Shown here in pieces: positions 36,222 to 45,174 of a DNA stretch of 64,000 bases (positions are counted from its first letter, which is position 1; every line of letters starts with the position of its first letter). The stretch lies in assembly GCA_937896235.1 (NCBI GenBank), contig CALBMX010000075.1, forward strand, positions 1 through 64,000, read 5' to 3'. The DNA is from an uncultured bacterium (lineage in GTDB: Bacteria; Planctomycetota; UBA1135; GCA-002686595). A program made the translations under genes and the position numbers. The notes beneath the pieces are model-generated. The model was not told the origin of the DNA and did no database searches. It worked only from the letters and a program-made list of their open reading frames with translations.

Positions 36222-37025
36222 TTAGTCGCAAAGAATGCGTAGGCGCAGGTACTTCAATCGAACGTAATGTGCGGCTAGAAAAGCCAGAGCCAAACCTCGC
36301 CAACCCAAAAGGAAGCCGCCCTTCAATACGTAGAAGCGGAAGAACCTCCATGCGGGTCGAAGCCAGAGGTCACCCATTTGGGGCCTCTTCCCCCTTGCGT
36401 GTAGGCCCGCTGCGGAGATCGCAGTGAACTTGTTGATCGTGGCGAGGTGGTCGTCCAAATCTCGATAGCTGTGGTGATACAGATCGCCCCGCAGCTGACC
36501 GCGCTTGCCGTCAAAGCCATCCGCAAGGATGACCTTGTCGTGGGGGTCGTCTCCTCCCCACTTACCTCGGCGCCGATCGAATAGCCGTAGCTGGCGATCG
36601 GGATACCAGGTTCCGTGCCGAATGGGCTTCCCCATCCACCACGTCAAGCGCGGCATGTTCCACCCTGCGGGAGCGTCCCGGTCCCCCGAAAATCCCGCCG
36701 CTTTTAGAGCGATGATCTCAAGAGCGAGTTTAGGCGAGATACGCTCGTCGGCGTCAACGCAAAGAACCCAATCGTGGCTTGCCTCCCGAATGGTGAACTC
36801 CTTTTGAGCAACGTGTCCCGGCCACTCCCGCTCGATCACGCGGGCTCCGAGTTGGGCGCTGAGCGCCCTCGTCCCGTCGGTCGATCCCGAGTCCACCACT
36901 AGGATCTCATCGCAAAACGACAAGCTCTCGATGCACTCTTGAATGCGATCGGCCTCGTTGAACGCGATGATGCACGCTGACAATGGAGTGCCTGCTGTCG
37001 GCTGGGGTCGCTCGCTAGAGATCAT
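36222..37025 (-). CDS. GT2-family glycosyltransferase (LPS core WaaE/KdtX-like)
   Basis: 267 residues. GT-A fold with LSACIIAFNEADRI, DSGSTDGT and the metal-binding CVDADERISP, followed by HGTWYPDRQLRLF and LYHHSYRDLDDHL, the order seen in WaaE/KdtX-type LPS core glucosyltransferases. A C-terminal amphipathic or membrane-associated stretch (FYVLKGGFLLGWRGLALAFLAAHYV) suggests membrane attachment. ATG 37025 overlaps the stop of the preceding GT4 gene (ATGA), so both belong to one transcript. Confidence 0.92.
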   Translation of the reverse strand: MISSERPQPTAGTPLSACIIAFNEADRIQECIESLSFCDEILVVDSGSTDGTRALSAQLGARVIEREWPGHVAQKEFTIREASHDWVLCVDADERISPKLALEIIALKAAGFSGDRDAPAGWNMPRLTWWMGKPIRHGTWYPDRQLRLFDRRRGKWGGDDPHDKVILADGFDGKRGQLRGDLYHHSYRDLDDHLATINKFTAISAAGLHARGKRPQMGDLWLRPAWRFFRFYVLKGGFLLGWRGLALAFLAAHYVRLKYLRLRILCD

Positions 37026-38242
37026 GATTTCTGCACGAGACTTGCATACAGCTCCGTGTAGGCCCCGACCATCTGATGGACCAAGAACCCCTCGCTTACC
37101 CGGCCTCGCCCGCCCGCCCCAAGCCGCCTGCACAGATTCCGATCTCCCGCTAGGCGCTCGATAGCCACCGCAAGCGCTTCAGCGTCGCCAGCCGCAACGA
37201 AGACTCCGGTGCGATCCTCAACGACGGCCTCGGCTAGTCCGCCCACTCGGGATGCGATCACGGCTTTCCCTGCGGCCATCGCCTCCAGCGCTGCGACGCC
37301 AAGCCCCTCTTGGCGTGAGGGTAAGACCACAACATCGGCCATCGCTAAAAGCGCGGCCTTGTCGCTGCGCGCACCGAGGAAGGTCACGACTCCTTGGGTT
37401 GTGAGTCCACGCGCTTGGGCCTCTAGGGAGTCGCGTTCGGGGCCATCTCCGGCGATCACCACACGAACTGATTTAGCGGGTGCGATTCGCTCGTCGTGGA
37501 TGGTTGTCTGCGAGGCCCTTCGCGCACTTTTGGACGCCCGTAGGTTGCGAAGACGGAGCGCCTCTAGGCCAGCTCGATTCGCAAGTCGCTCGATGGCTAG
37601 CAGAAGCACGTCGATTCCTTTGCGTGCGTGTAGCTGCGCGAGAACTAGGCAGACGAGCTCATCTTCATCAATGTTGAGTTCGCGTCGCAGCTCTGCGCGC
37701 GCCTGTTTTGGATCTGCGTGCTTGAGCTCGTCGGGGATCACACTCGAGTGGATCAAGCTGATCTTCGCCGGATCGACGCCACCAGCGAGAAGGCACTCGC
37801 GCACGGGCCCCGAGATTGCCACAACTCGGTCCACGAGTTTCCCGTATAGAATCCGAGTCCCCAAGCCGCGCTTCACGCGCCGGTCCATCCGCCGTGTCGA
37901 GACAACTACGACCCCAAGCCCAGCCGCTGCCCACGCACCAAGCCAAGTTGCGCGCCCAGTATGCAGCTGAAGAATGAGGCCGTGTTCGGCGCTTGCCTGT
38001 TGCGATCGAAACACTTTACGCAACCTAGAGATTGCACCGAGATCGGCACTGTTGCGCATGGCGACCTCCTGTACTTCAAACCCCTCCGCACGTGCGCGCT
38101 CGCTCGCGAGCGAACCCGGAGGAGCGACAAGGAGCTGGCCAAAGCCAGCCTCGCGAAGGCCGCGCATCAGGTGAAATACCTGTACCTCTCCCCCGGAAAA
38201 TCCGCGCTCGGCGTCCACGTGAATAACGAAGGGTTGGGTCAC
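37022..38242 (-). CDS. GT4-family glycosyltransferase
   Basis: 406 residues. The N-terminal acceptor loop FSGGEVQVFHL and C-terminal LAQLHARKGIDVLL, IAGDGPERDSLE, FLGARSDK and EGLGVAALEAMAAGKAVIAS define a retaining GT-B enzyme. A basic insert (about 230-260, RNLRASKSARRASQ) sits between the two halves of the donor domain and is not usual. GTG is the start codon. It is translationally coupled to the GT2 gene, and 49 bases separate it from the MFS gene upstream. Probably adds a core sugar to an envelope lipid. Confidence 0.9.
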   Translation of the reverse strand: MTQPFVIHVDAERGFSGGEVQVFHLMRGLREAGFGQLLVAPPGSLASERARAEGFEVQEVAMRNSADLGAISRLRKVFRSQQASAEHGLILQLHTGRATWLGAWAAAGLGVVVVSTRRMDRRVKRGLGTRILYGKLVDRVVAISGPVRECLLAGGVDPAKISLIHSSVIPDELKHADPKQARAELRRELNIDEDELVCLVLAQLHARKGIDVLLLAIERLANRAGLEALRLRNLRASKSARRASQTTIHDERIAPAKSVRVVIAGDGPERDSLEAQARGLTTQGVVTFLGARSDKAALLAMADVVVLPSRQEGLGVAALEAMAAGKAVIASRVGGLAEAVVEDRTGVFVAAGDAEALAVAIERLAGDRNLCRRLGAGGRGRVSEGFLVHQMVGAYTELYASLVQKS

Positions 38243-38291
38243 AATAAAGAGAGGCTAACCAATCTCTAGGCAAGACTCCACGTAGAGGGGG

Positions 38292-39572
38292 TCAACTCCG
38301 ATCGGAACGAGCGACATGGCGTGGCCCCGCGGTCACTGCTGCAATAAGTAGAAGTGCTCCAGAAACCCAATAGATGCCTCGAAGCCCAAGAATCGTGATT
38401 AGCGCACCACCGCAGATAGACCCCATCGCCATCGCAAAAGCGCGCGCAGAAAATACGGCTCCATTGGCCGCTCCTCGCTCCTCACGCTCGGTGACCCCCG
38501 CCGCAAGCCCAAATGCGGCCGGCCCCATCCCCGTACCGAGGGCCCCCAAAATGACACGGGAGACCAAGAGCACCCAGAAGGCCCAAGCGAACCCACTCAC
38601 GCAGAGCCCGACGCCCGCGCTTACGGCGGCGATTACAAGCACCTTGCCATGTCCGTTTCGATCCCCATAGCGACCCCAAGCGGGCATGGCAAACAGACCG
38701 ATCACCGCGAGTACGGAGTAGAGATAGGCCGTGTGCTGCTGCACCTTGCCGGGGCTCCAAAGGGGCTCTACATACCCAACAAAGAGTTCGAGTTGGGGAT
38801 TTGTCGCACCGATACCAAACTGAGCTACAAAGAGGAAAGCAAGCCCAAGCCGCATGCGCGGGCGGCTCATCAGCTCGAGCAGGCGCGTCCAAATGTCACC
38901 GAGAACCGAGACGACCATACCGGTAAGAGACCTGCCAACCTTCGCGAGGGGGGCCGCCGGCGGAAGGCTCGCCTCGGAGGCAAACACCCCGACCAGGATG
39001 GCCGCCATCCCCGCGAGTAGCGCAGGCGTCGCAAACATGAAGTGTGATGGAAAGGCGAGGATGAGGGCGCTTCCAAACAGCGGCCCCAGTACCGAACCGC
39101 CAGCCATAGCCGACTGCAGGATGCCCGAAATCCGTCCCGTCTGCCCCGTCGGGTACCCCATCGTCACCAGGGTGATGGAGGGGGGAAGGAATCCAGAGAA
39201 GACACCTTGCCCGAGGCGCAGGATCAGTATCTGGAGAGGCGTGCGGGCGAAGGCCATCAATCCGACAAAAACAAAGATGCCCAGCAACGACCGCAAAACC
39301 ATCATTTTGCGCCCGAAACGGTCTCCGAGTGCGCCCCATATAGGCCCCATTAGCGCCGCAGCTAGCGGAGCCGCGCCGACACATAAGCCAGCCCACATCG
39401 GGAGGCTCCCCTCTTCCACTCCGAGAGAGCGCAGGTGGCTGGGAAAGAACGGCAGGAAGCTCATCATGCCAAGGGCTGTCACAAAGTTGGCGATCCAGCA
39501 CACGATCAGGGTTCGGGTTGCCGCCGGTCCGCCTAGCTCGTCACTGATGCTTTTAGAGGAAGGGGGAGACAT
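38292..39572 (-). CDS. MFS transporter
   Basis: 426 residues with 12 predicted helices. The MFS motif A GALGDRFGRKMM lies between helices 2 and 3, and a partial second copy (GRYGDRNGHGK) sits between helices 8 and 9. The family exports or imports small solutes with proton coupling; multidrug-type efflux is the likeliest class, but the substrate is unknown. ATG 39572 is chosen because the frame upstream is poorly coding. It is divergent from the GT4 gene at 39633, with only 60 bases between the starts. Confidence 0.92.
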   Translation of the reverse strand: MSPPSSKSISDELGGPAATRTLIVCWIANFVTALGMMSFLPFFPSHLRSLGVEEGSLPMWAGLCVGAAPLAAALMGPIWGALGDRFGRKMMVLRSLLGIFVFVGLMAFARTPLQILILRLGQGVFSGFLPPSITLVTMGYPTGQTGRISGILQSAMAGGSVLGPLFGSALILAFPSHFMFATPALLAGMAAILVGVFASEASLPPAAPLAKVGRSLTGMVVSVLGDIWTRLLELMSRPRMRLGLAFLFVAQFGIGATNPQLELFVGYVEPLWSPGKVQQHTAYLYSVLAVIGLFAMPAWGRYGDRNGHGKVLVIAAVSAGVGLCVSGFAWAFWVLLVSRVILGALGTGMGPAAFGLAAGVTEREERGAANGAVFSARAFAMAMGSICGGALITILGLRGIYWVSGALLLIAAVTAGPRHVARSDRS

Positions 39573-39632
39573 TGGCGTAGAGTACGCGAACCATTGTGGA
39601 ACTCGTGACGCTGGAGGAGATAAACTGCGCAC

Positions 39633-40787
39633 ATGCGGATCGCCCTTGTTCACATGCGTCACGCCCATAGCGGCGGGACGGAGCGTTATCTAAACCTAGT
39701 GTCCGCGTTTCTCGCGAACGCTGGGCACGAGGTCGTTGTCGTTTGCCGTACACACGAAGAGCCCGCGCACGCGGAGGTTCGATTTGAAGTGCTTCGCCCG
39801 TCATCGATCACGGGTGCGGGCCGCATGCTCAACTTCGCCAAGGCAGTCGAGGCGCATGTTGCCACGGCTGGCTACGACTTGGTTTTCGGCCTGGGCAAGA
39901 CGTGGAGCCATGACGTGATCCGCATGGGCGGCGGTTGCCACGGTACGTATATGGACTTGGCTCACGATGCGACGCTCACTCCCATCGAGCGACTTTTCCG
40001 CAAGGGAGCCAGAAAACACCGCCTGGCCCTAGAGATCGAGCAGCGCGCTCTTGCAGCGAGTACCGCGCGAAGAGGCGGCGGTCGACCGCTGGTCATTACG
40101 AATTCCGAGCTTGTCAAGCGCGATGTGATCGAGCGTCACGGCCTAGGCGAAAATGGAGTGCGCGTCATCTACAACGGCACGGACACCGAGCGCTTTCATC
40201 CTCGCCATCGCCAGGAGACGGGGGCCGCTTTGCGCGCCGCCTTGGGGTGGTCATGCGAGGAGCAAGTGCTGCTCTTTCTGGGCACCGGTTATGGGCGCAA
40301 AGGCTTGGATTTAGTGCTGGACGCCGCGGCTGAGTGCGCCCCCCAAAATCCGGGTCTGAGGGTAATGATCGTTGGGTACGACTCTTCGAGTGCCGTTTTC
40401 GAGGCGCGCGCGAGGGAGCTAGGGATCGCCGAGCGGTGCGCCTTTCTCGGCGGAAGGCGGGACGCGGAGGTTTGCTTTGGCGCTGCCGACATCTACGCAC
40501 TGCCGACGCGTTACGATCCGTTCGCGAACTCCACATTGGAGGCACTCGCGTCGGGCCTCCCCACCATCACAACTGCGACAAATGGTGGATCGGAGCTGAT
40601 TGTCGAGGGACAATCGGGAAGTATTCTTTCCCTGCGCCCGTCGCGGGAAGAGCTCGCAGACCGCATTCAATATTGGCTGCAACACCGCGACCGCGGTGCC
40701 GTTTCCGCGCGTAAAGTCGCCGAACAACACGACGCCCGGTTCATGCTCCAAACCACACTTGAGCTCCTCGAGAGCCTAGCTCCCTAA
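39633..40787 (+). CDS. GT4-family glycosyltransferase (WaaG-like)
   Basis: 384 residues. It opens RIALVHMRHAHSGGTERYL; the mid region has EIEQRALA, ITNSELVKRDVIERHG and VIYNGTDTERFHP, the pattern of LPS core glucosyltransferase WaaG and relatives. The donor domain shows LFLGTGYGRKGLDLVL, LGGRRDAEVCF and ALASGLPTITT. It heads a plus-strand run of envelope genes; the next gene begins 4 bases after its stop. Confidence 0.92.
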   Translation: MRIALVHMRHAHSGGTERYLNLVSAFLANAGHEVVVVCRTHEEPAHAEVRFEVLRPSSITGAGRMLNFAKAVEAHVATAGYDLVFGLGKTWSHDVIRMGGGCHGTYMDLAHDATLTPIERLFRKGARKHRLALEIEQRALAASTARRGGGRPLVITNSELVKRDVIERHGLGENGVRVIYNGTDTERFHPRHRQETGAALRAALGWSCEEQVLLFLGTGYGRKGLDLVLDAAAECAPQNPGLRVMIVGYDSSSAVFEARARELGIAERCAFLGGRRDAEVCFGAADIYALPTRYDPFANSTLEALASGLPTITTATNGGSELIVEGQSGSILSLRPSREELADRIQYWLQHRDRGAVSARKVAEQHDARFMLQTTLELLESLAP

Positions 40788-40791
40788 TCTC

Positions 40792-41103
40792 ATGAGCCCT
40801 GCATTCACGACCCTCCATCTACAGAAAAAGGCTGTCAACGTATGCCGAGAGCTGGGCGCCACTACGCCGGAGAGGGCTCTCGAAAAGCAGCGGCTCGGAA
40901 TCGATAAGGGAGGTGCCATGCGCAAACTTTTGGAGCACAAGGTCCTCCTCGAAAACGAGAGCGGTCGCATCTGGCTAGACGAGGGCGAGTGGGCGGACTA
41001 CACCGACGCGCGCAAGGGAATGCTCATCGTGGCCATCACAATCACGGCCCTCTTTCTCGGTGCACTTTACGTCACGCGACAAGTGCTGGTCCAAATGACC
41101 TAG
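40792..41103 (+). CDS. Small tail-anchored membrane protein, unknown function
   Basis: 103 residues. A basic, helical cytosolic part (1-75) with ALEKQRLGIDKGGAMRKLLEHK is followed by one membrane helix (LIVAITITALFLGALYVT) close to the C-terminus. The spacing to the GT4 gene is 4 bases, so it is probably co-expressed. It may be an accessory of the glycosyltransferase; no family recognised. Confidence 0.65.
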   Translation: MSPAFTTLHLQKKAVNVCRELGATTPERALEKQRLGIDKGGAMRKLLEHKVLLENESGRIWLDEGEWADYTDARKGMLIVAITITALFLGALYVTRQVLVQMT

Positions 41104-41186
41104 GCCCTTTGGCCGAGAACACGAGCGGCGCGAAGTCTGCGCTTCGCCCGGAGAGGCGCTTACACTGCCGTCCAACAGATCAAAAC

Positions 41187-41639
41187 ATGCCCCTGTCAAG
41201 ATTTAGGGTTGCCCGGTCCCTGAGAGAGTGGTCCATGCCTCTTACCGACTTCATTGAAACCGCGCCCGGCTCTCTTTCCAACGTCGCAATCCTAGGTGCC
41301 CCCCACATAGTGACGCCGTTCTTCTCGGCTTGGAAGGCCGCGCTCGGGGCGACGATGACCCTGGGCTTCGCCACTCTCTTGTCGAGCTCAAAGCCCGCCC
41401 TACCGTACCGCCTTCTTGCCGTTCTCGTGGCCTTCCTTACGGCCTGCACCCTTTGGCCAGGAGTCGGAGGTGAGCCAGACCAGAGCTACCAGGTCCGCGT
41501 AGCCCACATGCTTCCCCGTCTCGTTTTCGGATTCGCGATTTGGCGAACGTGGAGTGGACGAACCCTCCTTCCGATGGCCGCCATCCTGGTGCTTGGCCTG
41601 CTACTCATCCCCTCGCCTGAGAGTTTCCCCCAGCAATAG
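41187..41639 (+). CDS. Small polytopic membrane protein, unknown function
   Basis: About 150 residues (135 if translation begins at the second ATG, 41235). Four hydrophobic segments are seen: ALGATMTLGFATLL, YRLLAVLVAFLTACTLW, PRLVFGFAIW and LLPMAAILVLGLLLIP. No motif recognised. It is not coupled to the preceding gene (83 bases apart). It lies 67 bases before a methyltransferase gene. Confidence 0.6.
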   Translation: MPLSRFRVARSLREWSMPLTDFIETAPGSLSNVAILGAPHIVTPFFSAWKAALGATMTLGFATLLSSSKPALPYRLLAVLVAFLTACTLWPGVGGEPDQSYQVRVAHMLPRLVFGFAIWRTWSGRTLLPMAAILVLGLLLIPSPESFPQQ

Positions 41640-41706
41640 CCACCCCGTTGCCAAGGAAACGGCTTCCCTGCTTTGCTCTGGCCATCAAGCTTCCTAAATT
41701 GGGGCC

Positions 41707-42519
41707 ATGCGCGCGAAGCCCTGGTCCAATCCCTCCACGACAGATGTCGTATTCCGCCTCTTACAAAAGGGGCTCCCGAAAGCAGCCGACGCAAGTGCTG
41801 GCGCACTTGGTATCGACTGGTCTAAATGCAAGGTCGCCGACGTCGGTGCGGGCCGAGGCCATTTCTCACACCGCCTAGGGGAACAGCTCCGGCAAGAGGT
41901 CTCGCTCGATCCCGCATTGCACATCTTCGCATGTGACCTCTTTCCAGAGTCCTTTGAGTACGAGGCCATCCGCTGCCACAAGACCGAGAGCGACAACCGA
42001 CTTCCCTTTGAGGATGCCACGTTTGACGCCGTAGTCAGTGTCGAGGTCATCGAACACGTCGAAGATCAATTTGCCTTTCTTCGCGAGCTCCTGCGCATTG
42101 CCAAGCCAGGCGCCCCGATCATCGTCACGACGCCAAACACCCACCACATGGTCTCCCGGCTGCGCTCGCTAACCTGGGGCTTTCCCCAGCTATACGATCC
42201 GCTGTCCCTAGGGGTCCACGACCCTCGCATGTGTGGCGGGCACATCCACCCGATTGCGCCGTACTTTCTTGCCTACACCGCTCTTCGCGCAGGCTTGGAC
42301 AAGATTGATTTCCACGGTGATCGCCGCAAGACCTCCGCATCCATTTGGACGGTCCTCTTCGCTCCCATCCTTCTTCTCGGTCGCGCTACGGCAGCGCGGA
42401 GGCTCCGCAGCAAGAACCCCGACATCGCAGCGGAGAATGACGCTTGGATGAAGGCCGTTAACGGCTGGACGATGCTGACCTCGCGCACCGTTGTCCTAGA
42501 GGCGCGCAAGCCAATCTAG
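41707..42519 (+). CDS. SAM-dependent class I methyltransferase
   Basis: 270 residues. SAM motif I VADVGAGRGHFS (near 43), acidic loop ACDLFPES, post-I RLPFEDATFDAVVSVEVIEH and a Methyltransf_11/23-like HVEDQFAFLREL region. A C-terminal hydrophobic stretch (SIWTVLFAPILLLGRA) suggests membrane association, fitting a lipid or glycan substrate. It is followed 7 bases later by the YejM-like gene, so the two are likely co-transcribed. Confidence 0.88.
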   Translation: MRAKPWSNPSTTDVVFRLLQKGLPKAADASAGALGIDWSKCKVADVGAGRGHFSHRLGEQLRQEVSLDPALHIFACDLFPESFEYEAIRCHKTESDNRLPFEDATFDAVVSVEVIEHVEDQFAFLRELLRIAKPGAPIIVTTPNTHHMVSRLRSLTWGFPQLYDPLSLGVHDPRMCGGHIHPIAPYFLAYTALRAGLDKIDFHGDRRKTSASIWTVLFAPILLLGRATAARRLRSKNPDIAAENDAWMKAVNGWTMLTSRTVVLEARKPI

Positions 42520-42526
42520 ATCCCCC

Positions 42527-44542
42527 ATGCCCACAACTGTGCCAGCGCCCGGAAAACTCGAACGACTCGGGCCACTCGGTGCGAAATTAGGGGAGTACCT
42601 TCACTTGCCATGTAGACGCTGCTTCCTGGGTTCGGCCCTCCGGCTTTGGCTGTGGAACATCCTAGCCGCGTCTCTACTCCACCTCCCCTATGTCCGTGGC
42701 GTTGAGACCAGTGGCTCGGTCAAAGCCTGGGTCTTTCTCTACACGGGCATGCTCACGAGCGCGCTCCTGGTCTCACTCATTCCGGCGCTACTCTCCATCG
42801 CGACGGCGCTCATTTGGCCGCGCACCGCCAAACACGGGTTGATCCTTGTTCTTGCGCTTCTGTGGACCTGCCTGCACTTAGCGCTCCTGGTTGACACGCA
42901 AATCTGGAGCTTCTTTCACTATCACTTTAACGGGATGCACTGGGCGCTAATCACTAACCCCGATGCTGGCGATTCCCTTCACTTTAGCGCGGCCGACAAG
43001 CTGATCACCGGTTTTGAAATCGTCGCTATCTTTGTGGGCCAGTGCTTTTGGCTCACCCGGATTCTTCGCAAAGCCCCCACCGGTTTCGCCCCCTCTTCCA
43101 AGCGGATTCTCCTGGTGGTCGTCCTCCCCATCTTGTTGCTAGAGAAAGGCATCTACGCCCAAGCCGACTTGATGCGCGACCGACGCGTCACCGCCCTAGC
43201 ACGCGTATTCCCCTTGTATCAACCTCTGACGATTAAACGCATTGCGCGCGATCAGTTTGGGTTCGTTCTCGAAGACCGCCCCAAAGTCGACCTGAACGGC
43301 GGCGGCATCTTGCTTAACTACCCAATCAGCAAGCCCGTCTTTAGGGACGTCATCAAGCAGCGTCCCAACATCGTCGTCATCACGATTGACTCCGTTCGGG
43401 CGGACATGTTGGCACCGGAGACGATGCCTCTATTGCAGCAGTACATCGATGCACCCGCAAATAGCGCGCGCGTTTTTAGCGATCACTACAGCGGTGGAAA
43501 CGCGACACGCTTTGGCATTTTCACACTTGTCTATGGACTGCACGGCTCCTATTGGCACCCATTCGCTGCCGAAAACACATCTCCGGTTCTAGTCAACAGC
43601 TTACTTGAGCTCGACTATGAGATGCGGGTTCTATCCTCCGCCTCGATGAGCACTCCGGAGTTCCGCTCGACAGCTTGGGTGAGGATCGAGGACAAGGTCA
43701 ACGATCATTTAGACGGGGAGACGCCCGGCGATCGGGACGCAGCCCTCGCGGTTGCCTTCGAGGGCTGGCTTACGGACCTCGAGGCTAGCGGCAAAGAGGA
43801 CACTCCATTATTTGCCTTCGCTGTTTTGGATGCGCCCCATCAAACGTACTCGTTTCCGACCCCGCCGGCAGATGAGAAGCTGTTCGAACCGTATATGAAA
43901 ACGGTCAACTACAAGCGGCTCTCCAAAGGAGCGTCCGACGAGGAGCGCGTGCTCATCAAGAACCGCTACAAGAACTCAGTCCTGCATGCAGACCGCGTCG
44001 TAGGCGACATGATCGAGAGTCTGCGCGCCCATGGTGAGCTTGAAAATACGATCCTCGTCGTCACCGCGGATCACGGTGAAGAGTTCTGGGAGAATGGGTT
44101 TTGGGGTCACACATCAAACTCGACAAAAGAGCAGGCGGGTGTTCCATTTGTGATGTCCGGACCGGGGATCGAACCCGGCATCGAGACACGCGCCACGAGC
44201 CACATCGACCTGCTGCCGACCCTACTCGAGCTGATCGGTGCAGATCCTGAGAACCGCGCGGATTGGTCACTTGGGCTGAACCTCGTTGCTTTGCCTGGAG
44301 AGCAGGCGCTGCGCAATGATGGCGTGTCCACCGGTACCTATCGGCGTCGCGCGGTCTCGGGTTGGTCGGAACTTGGCCTAGACACACCCGGCGGAATCCT
44401 AGTTGTCCCGACCCAGAGCCATCGAGGGCTTGTCGAGTCTAGGAGCAAAAACTGGGAGCTCCTGATGGATGACTCACTTGTGAAATCCGAATCCAAAGCA
44501 CTCCTTCAACTCGTCATGGAGTGCGGCCGTTTCCTGCGCTAG
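42527..44542 (+). CDS. YejM/PbgA-like inner-membrane protein with sulfatase-fold periplasmic domain
   Basis: 671 residues. Five membrane helices (about 38-215), with VDTQIWSFFHYHFNGMHW in the loop, match the DUF3413 region of YejM/PbgA/LapC. A sulfatase/phosphoethanolamine-transferase-like domain begins near 285: VITIDSVRADML, HYSGGNATRFGIF, VTADHGEEFWENGFWGH. No Cys/Ser formylglycine motif (C/S-x-P-x-R) is present, so it is not a classic sulfatase. In enterobacteria YejM senses LPS and controls LpxC turnover; whether this protein does so is unknown. Five C residues directly precede the ATG. Confidence 0.82.
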   Translation: MPTTVPAPGKLERLGPLGAKLGEYLHLPCRRCFLGSALRLWLWNILAASLLHLPYVRGVETSGSVKAWVFLYTGMLTSALLVSLIPALLSIATALIWPRTAKHGLILVLALLWTCLHLALLVDTQIWSFFHYHFNGMHWALITNPDAGDSLHFSAADKLITGFEIVAIFVGQCFWLTRILRKAPTGFAPSSKRILLVVVLPILLLEKGIYAQADLMRDRRVTALARVFPLYQPLTIKRIARDQFGFVLEDRPKVDLNGGGILLNYPISKPVFRDVIKQRPNIVVITIDSVRADMLAPETMPLLQQYIDAPANSARVFSDHYSGGNATRFGIFTLVYGLHGSYWHPFAAENTSPVLVNSLLELDYEMRVLSSASMSTPEFRSTAWVRIEDKVNDHLDGETPGDRDAALAVAFEGWLTDLEASGKEDTPLFAFAVLDAPHQTYSFPTPPADEKLFEPYMKTVNYKRLSKGASDEERVLIKNRYKNSVLHADRVVGDMIESLRAHGELENTILVVTADHGEEFWENGFWGHTSNSTKEQAGVPFVMSGPGIEPGIETRATSHIDLLPTLLELIGADPENRADWSLGLNLVALPGEQALRNDGVSTGTYRRRAVSGWSELGLDTPGGILVVPTQSHRGLVESRSKNWELLMDDSLVKSESKALLQLVMECGRFLR

Positions 44543-44544
44543 AG

Positions 44545-45174
44545 ATGGGTTCGAACAACACAGGCGATCCGACTCGCTATCGCACGATCGCAGAGCGCTT
44601 CCGCTACGAGCCCGACAAGATCAAGGGCTCGCGCTTCATCGCCGACCTCAAGCCGGTAGTCAGCATTGCCGAAGCCGAAGCGTTTGTGCAGGAGATCCGC
44701 ACCGAGTTCCCCGACGCTGGTCACCACTGCTTCGCATGGATCCTCGACCCACAGGGAGAGCAGACTCGCTCTTCCGACGACGGTGAACCCGGCAGCTCGG
44801 CCGGTCCGCCCATTCTGCGAATGATAGAGGGGCACGACCTCACAGGGCTAATCATCGTTGTCTCGCGCTGGTTTGGTGGAACAAAGTTAGGGGTCGGGGG
44901 CCTGATGCGAGCTTATGGCGGGACCGCGGGCGAGGCGATGGATCGCTGCGAAATCAAAGAGGTTCGAGTCCAAGTGGCACGGAGGCTCACGTACCCCTAC
45001 GAGTGCTCCGGCCCGATCGAGGGCTTGCTCAAATCCTGTGAAGTTGAAACTACGAGTGCGGACTATGGCGCGGATGTAAGGCTCGACGTTGTCCTCCCCA
45101 AAGACCGCTATGCGGAGTTCGCTGTGGAGGTCACAGAGCGAACGGCTGGGCGTGCGAGGCTAGAGGAGACCTAG
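44545..45174 (+). CDS. YigZ/IMPACT family protein
   Basis: 209 residues. The UPF0029 signature is clear: FAWILDP, DDGEPGSSAGPPIL, VVSRWFGGTKLGVGGLMRAYGGTA (about 105-130), followed by a ferredoxin-like C-terminal domain. Members are related to eukaryotic IMPACT and may act on translation; function in bacteria is not settled. ATG 44545 lies 2 bases after the YejM-like stop. It is convergent with the next gene, overlapping it by 4 bases. Confidence 0.92.
   Translation: MGSNNTGDPTRYRTIAERFRYEPDKIKGSRFIADLKPVVSIAEAEAFVQEIRTEFPDAGHHCFAWILDPQGEQTRSSDDGEPGSSAGPPILRMIEGHDLTGLIIVVSRWFGGTKLGVGGLMRAYGGTAGEAMDRCEIKEVRVQVARRLTYPYECSGPIEGLLKSCEVETTSADYGADVRLDVVLPKDRYAEFAVEVTERTAGRARLEET

Noticed and set aside
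44155..44185. GGGGATCGAACCCGGC resembles the reverse complement of a tRNA T-arm
   Set aside because: It lies inside the YejM-like coding frame (SGPGIEPGIE), and no acceptor or anticodon stem can be built around it.
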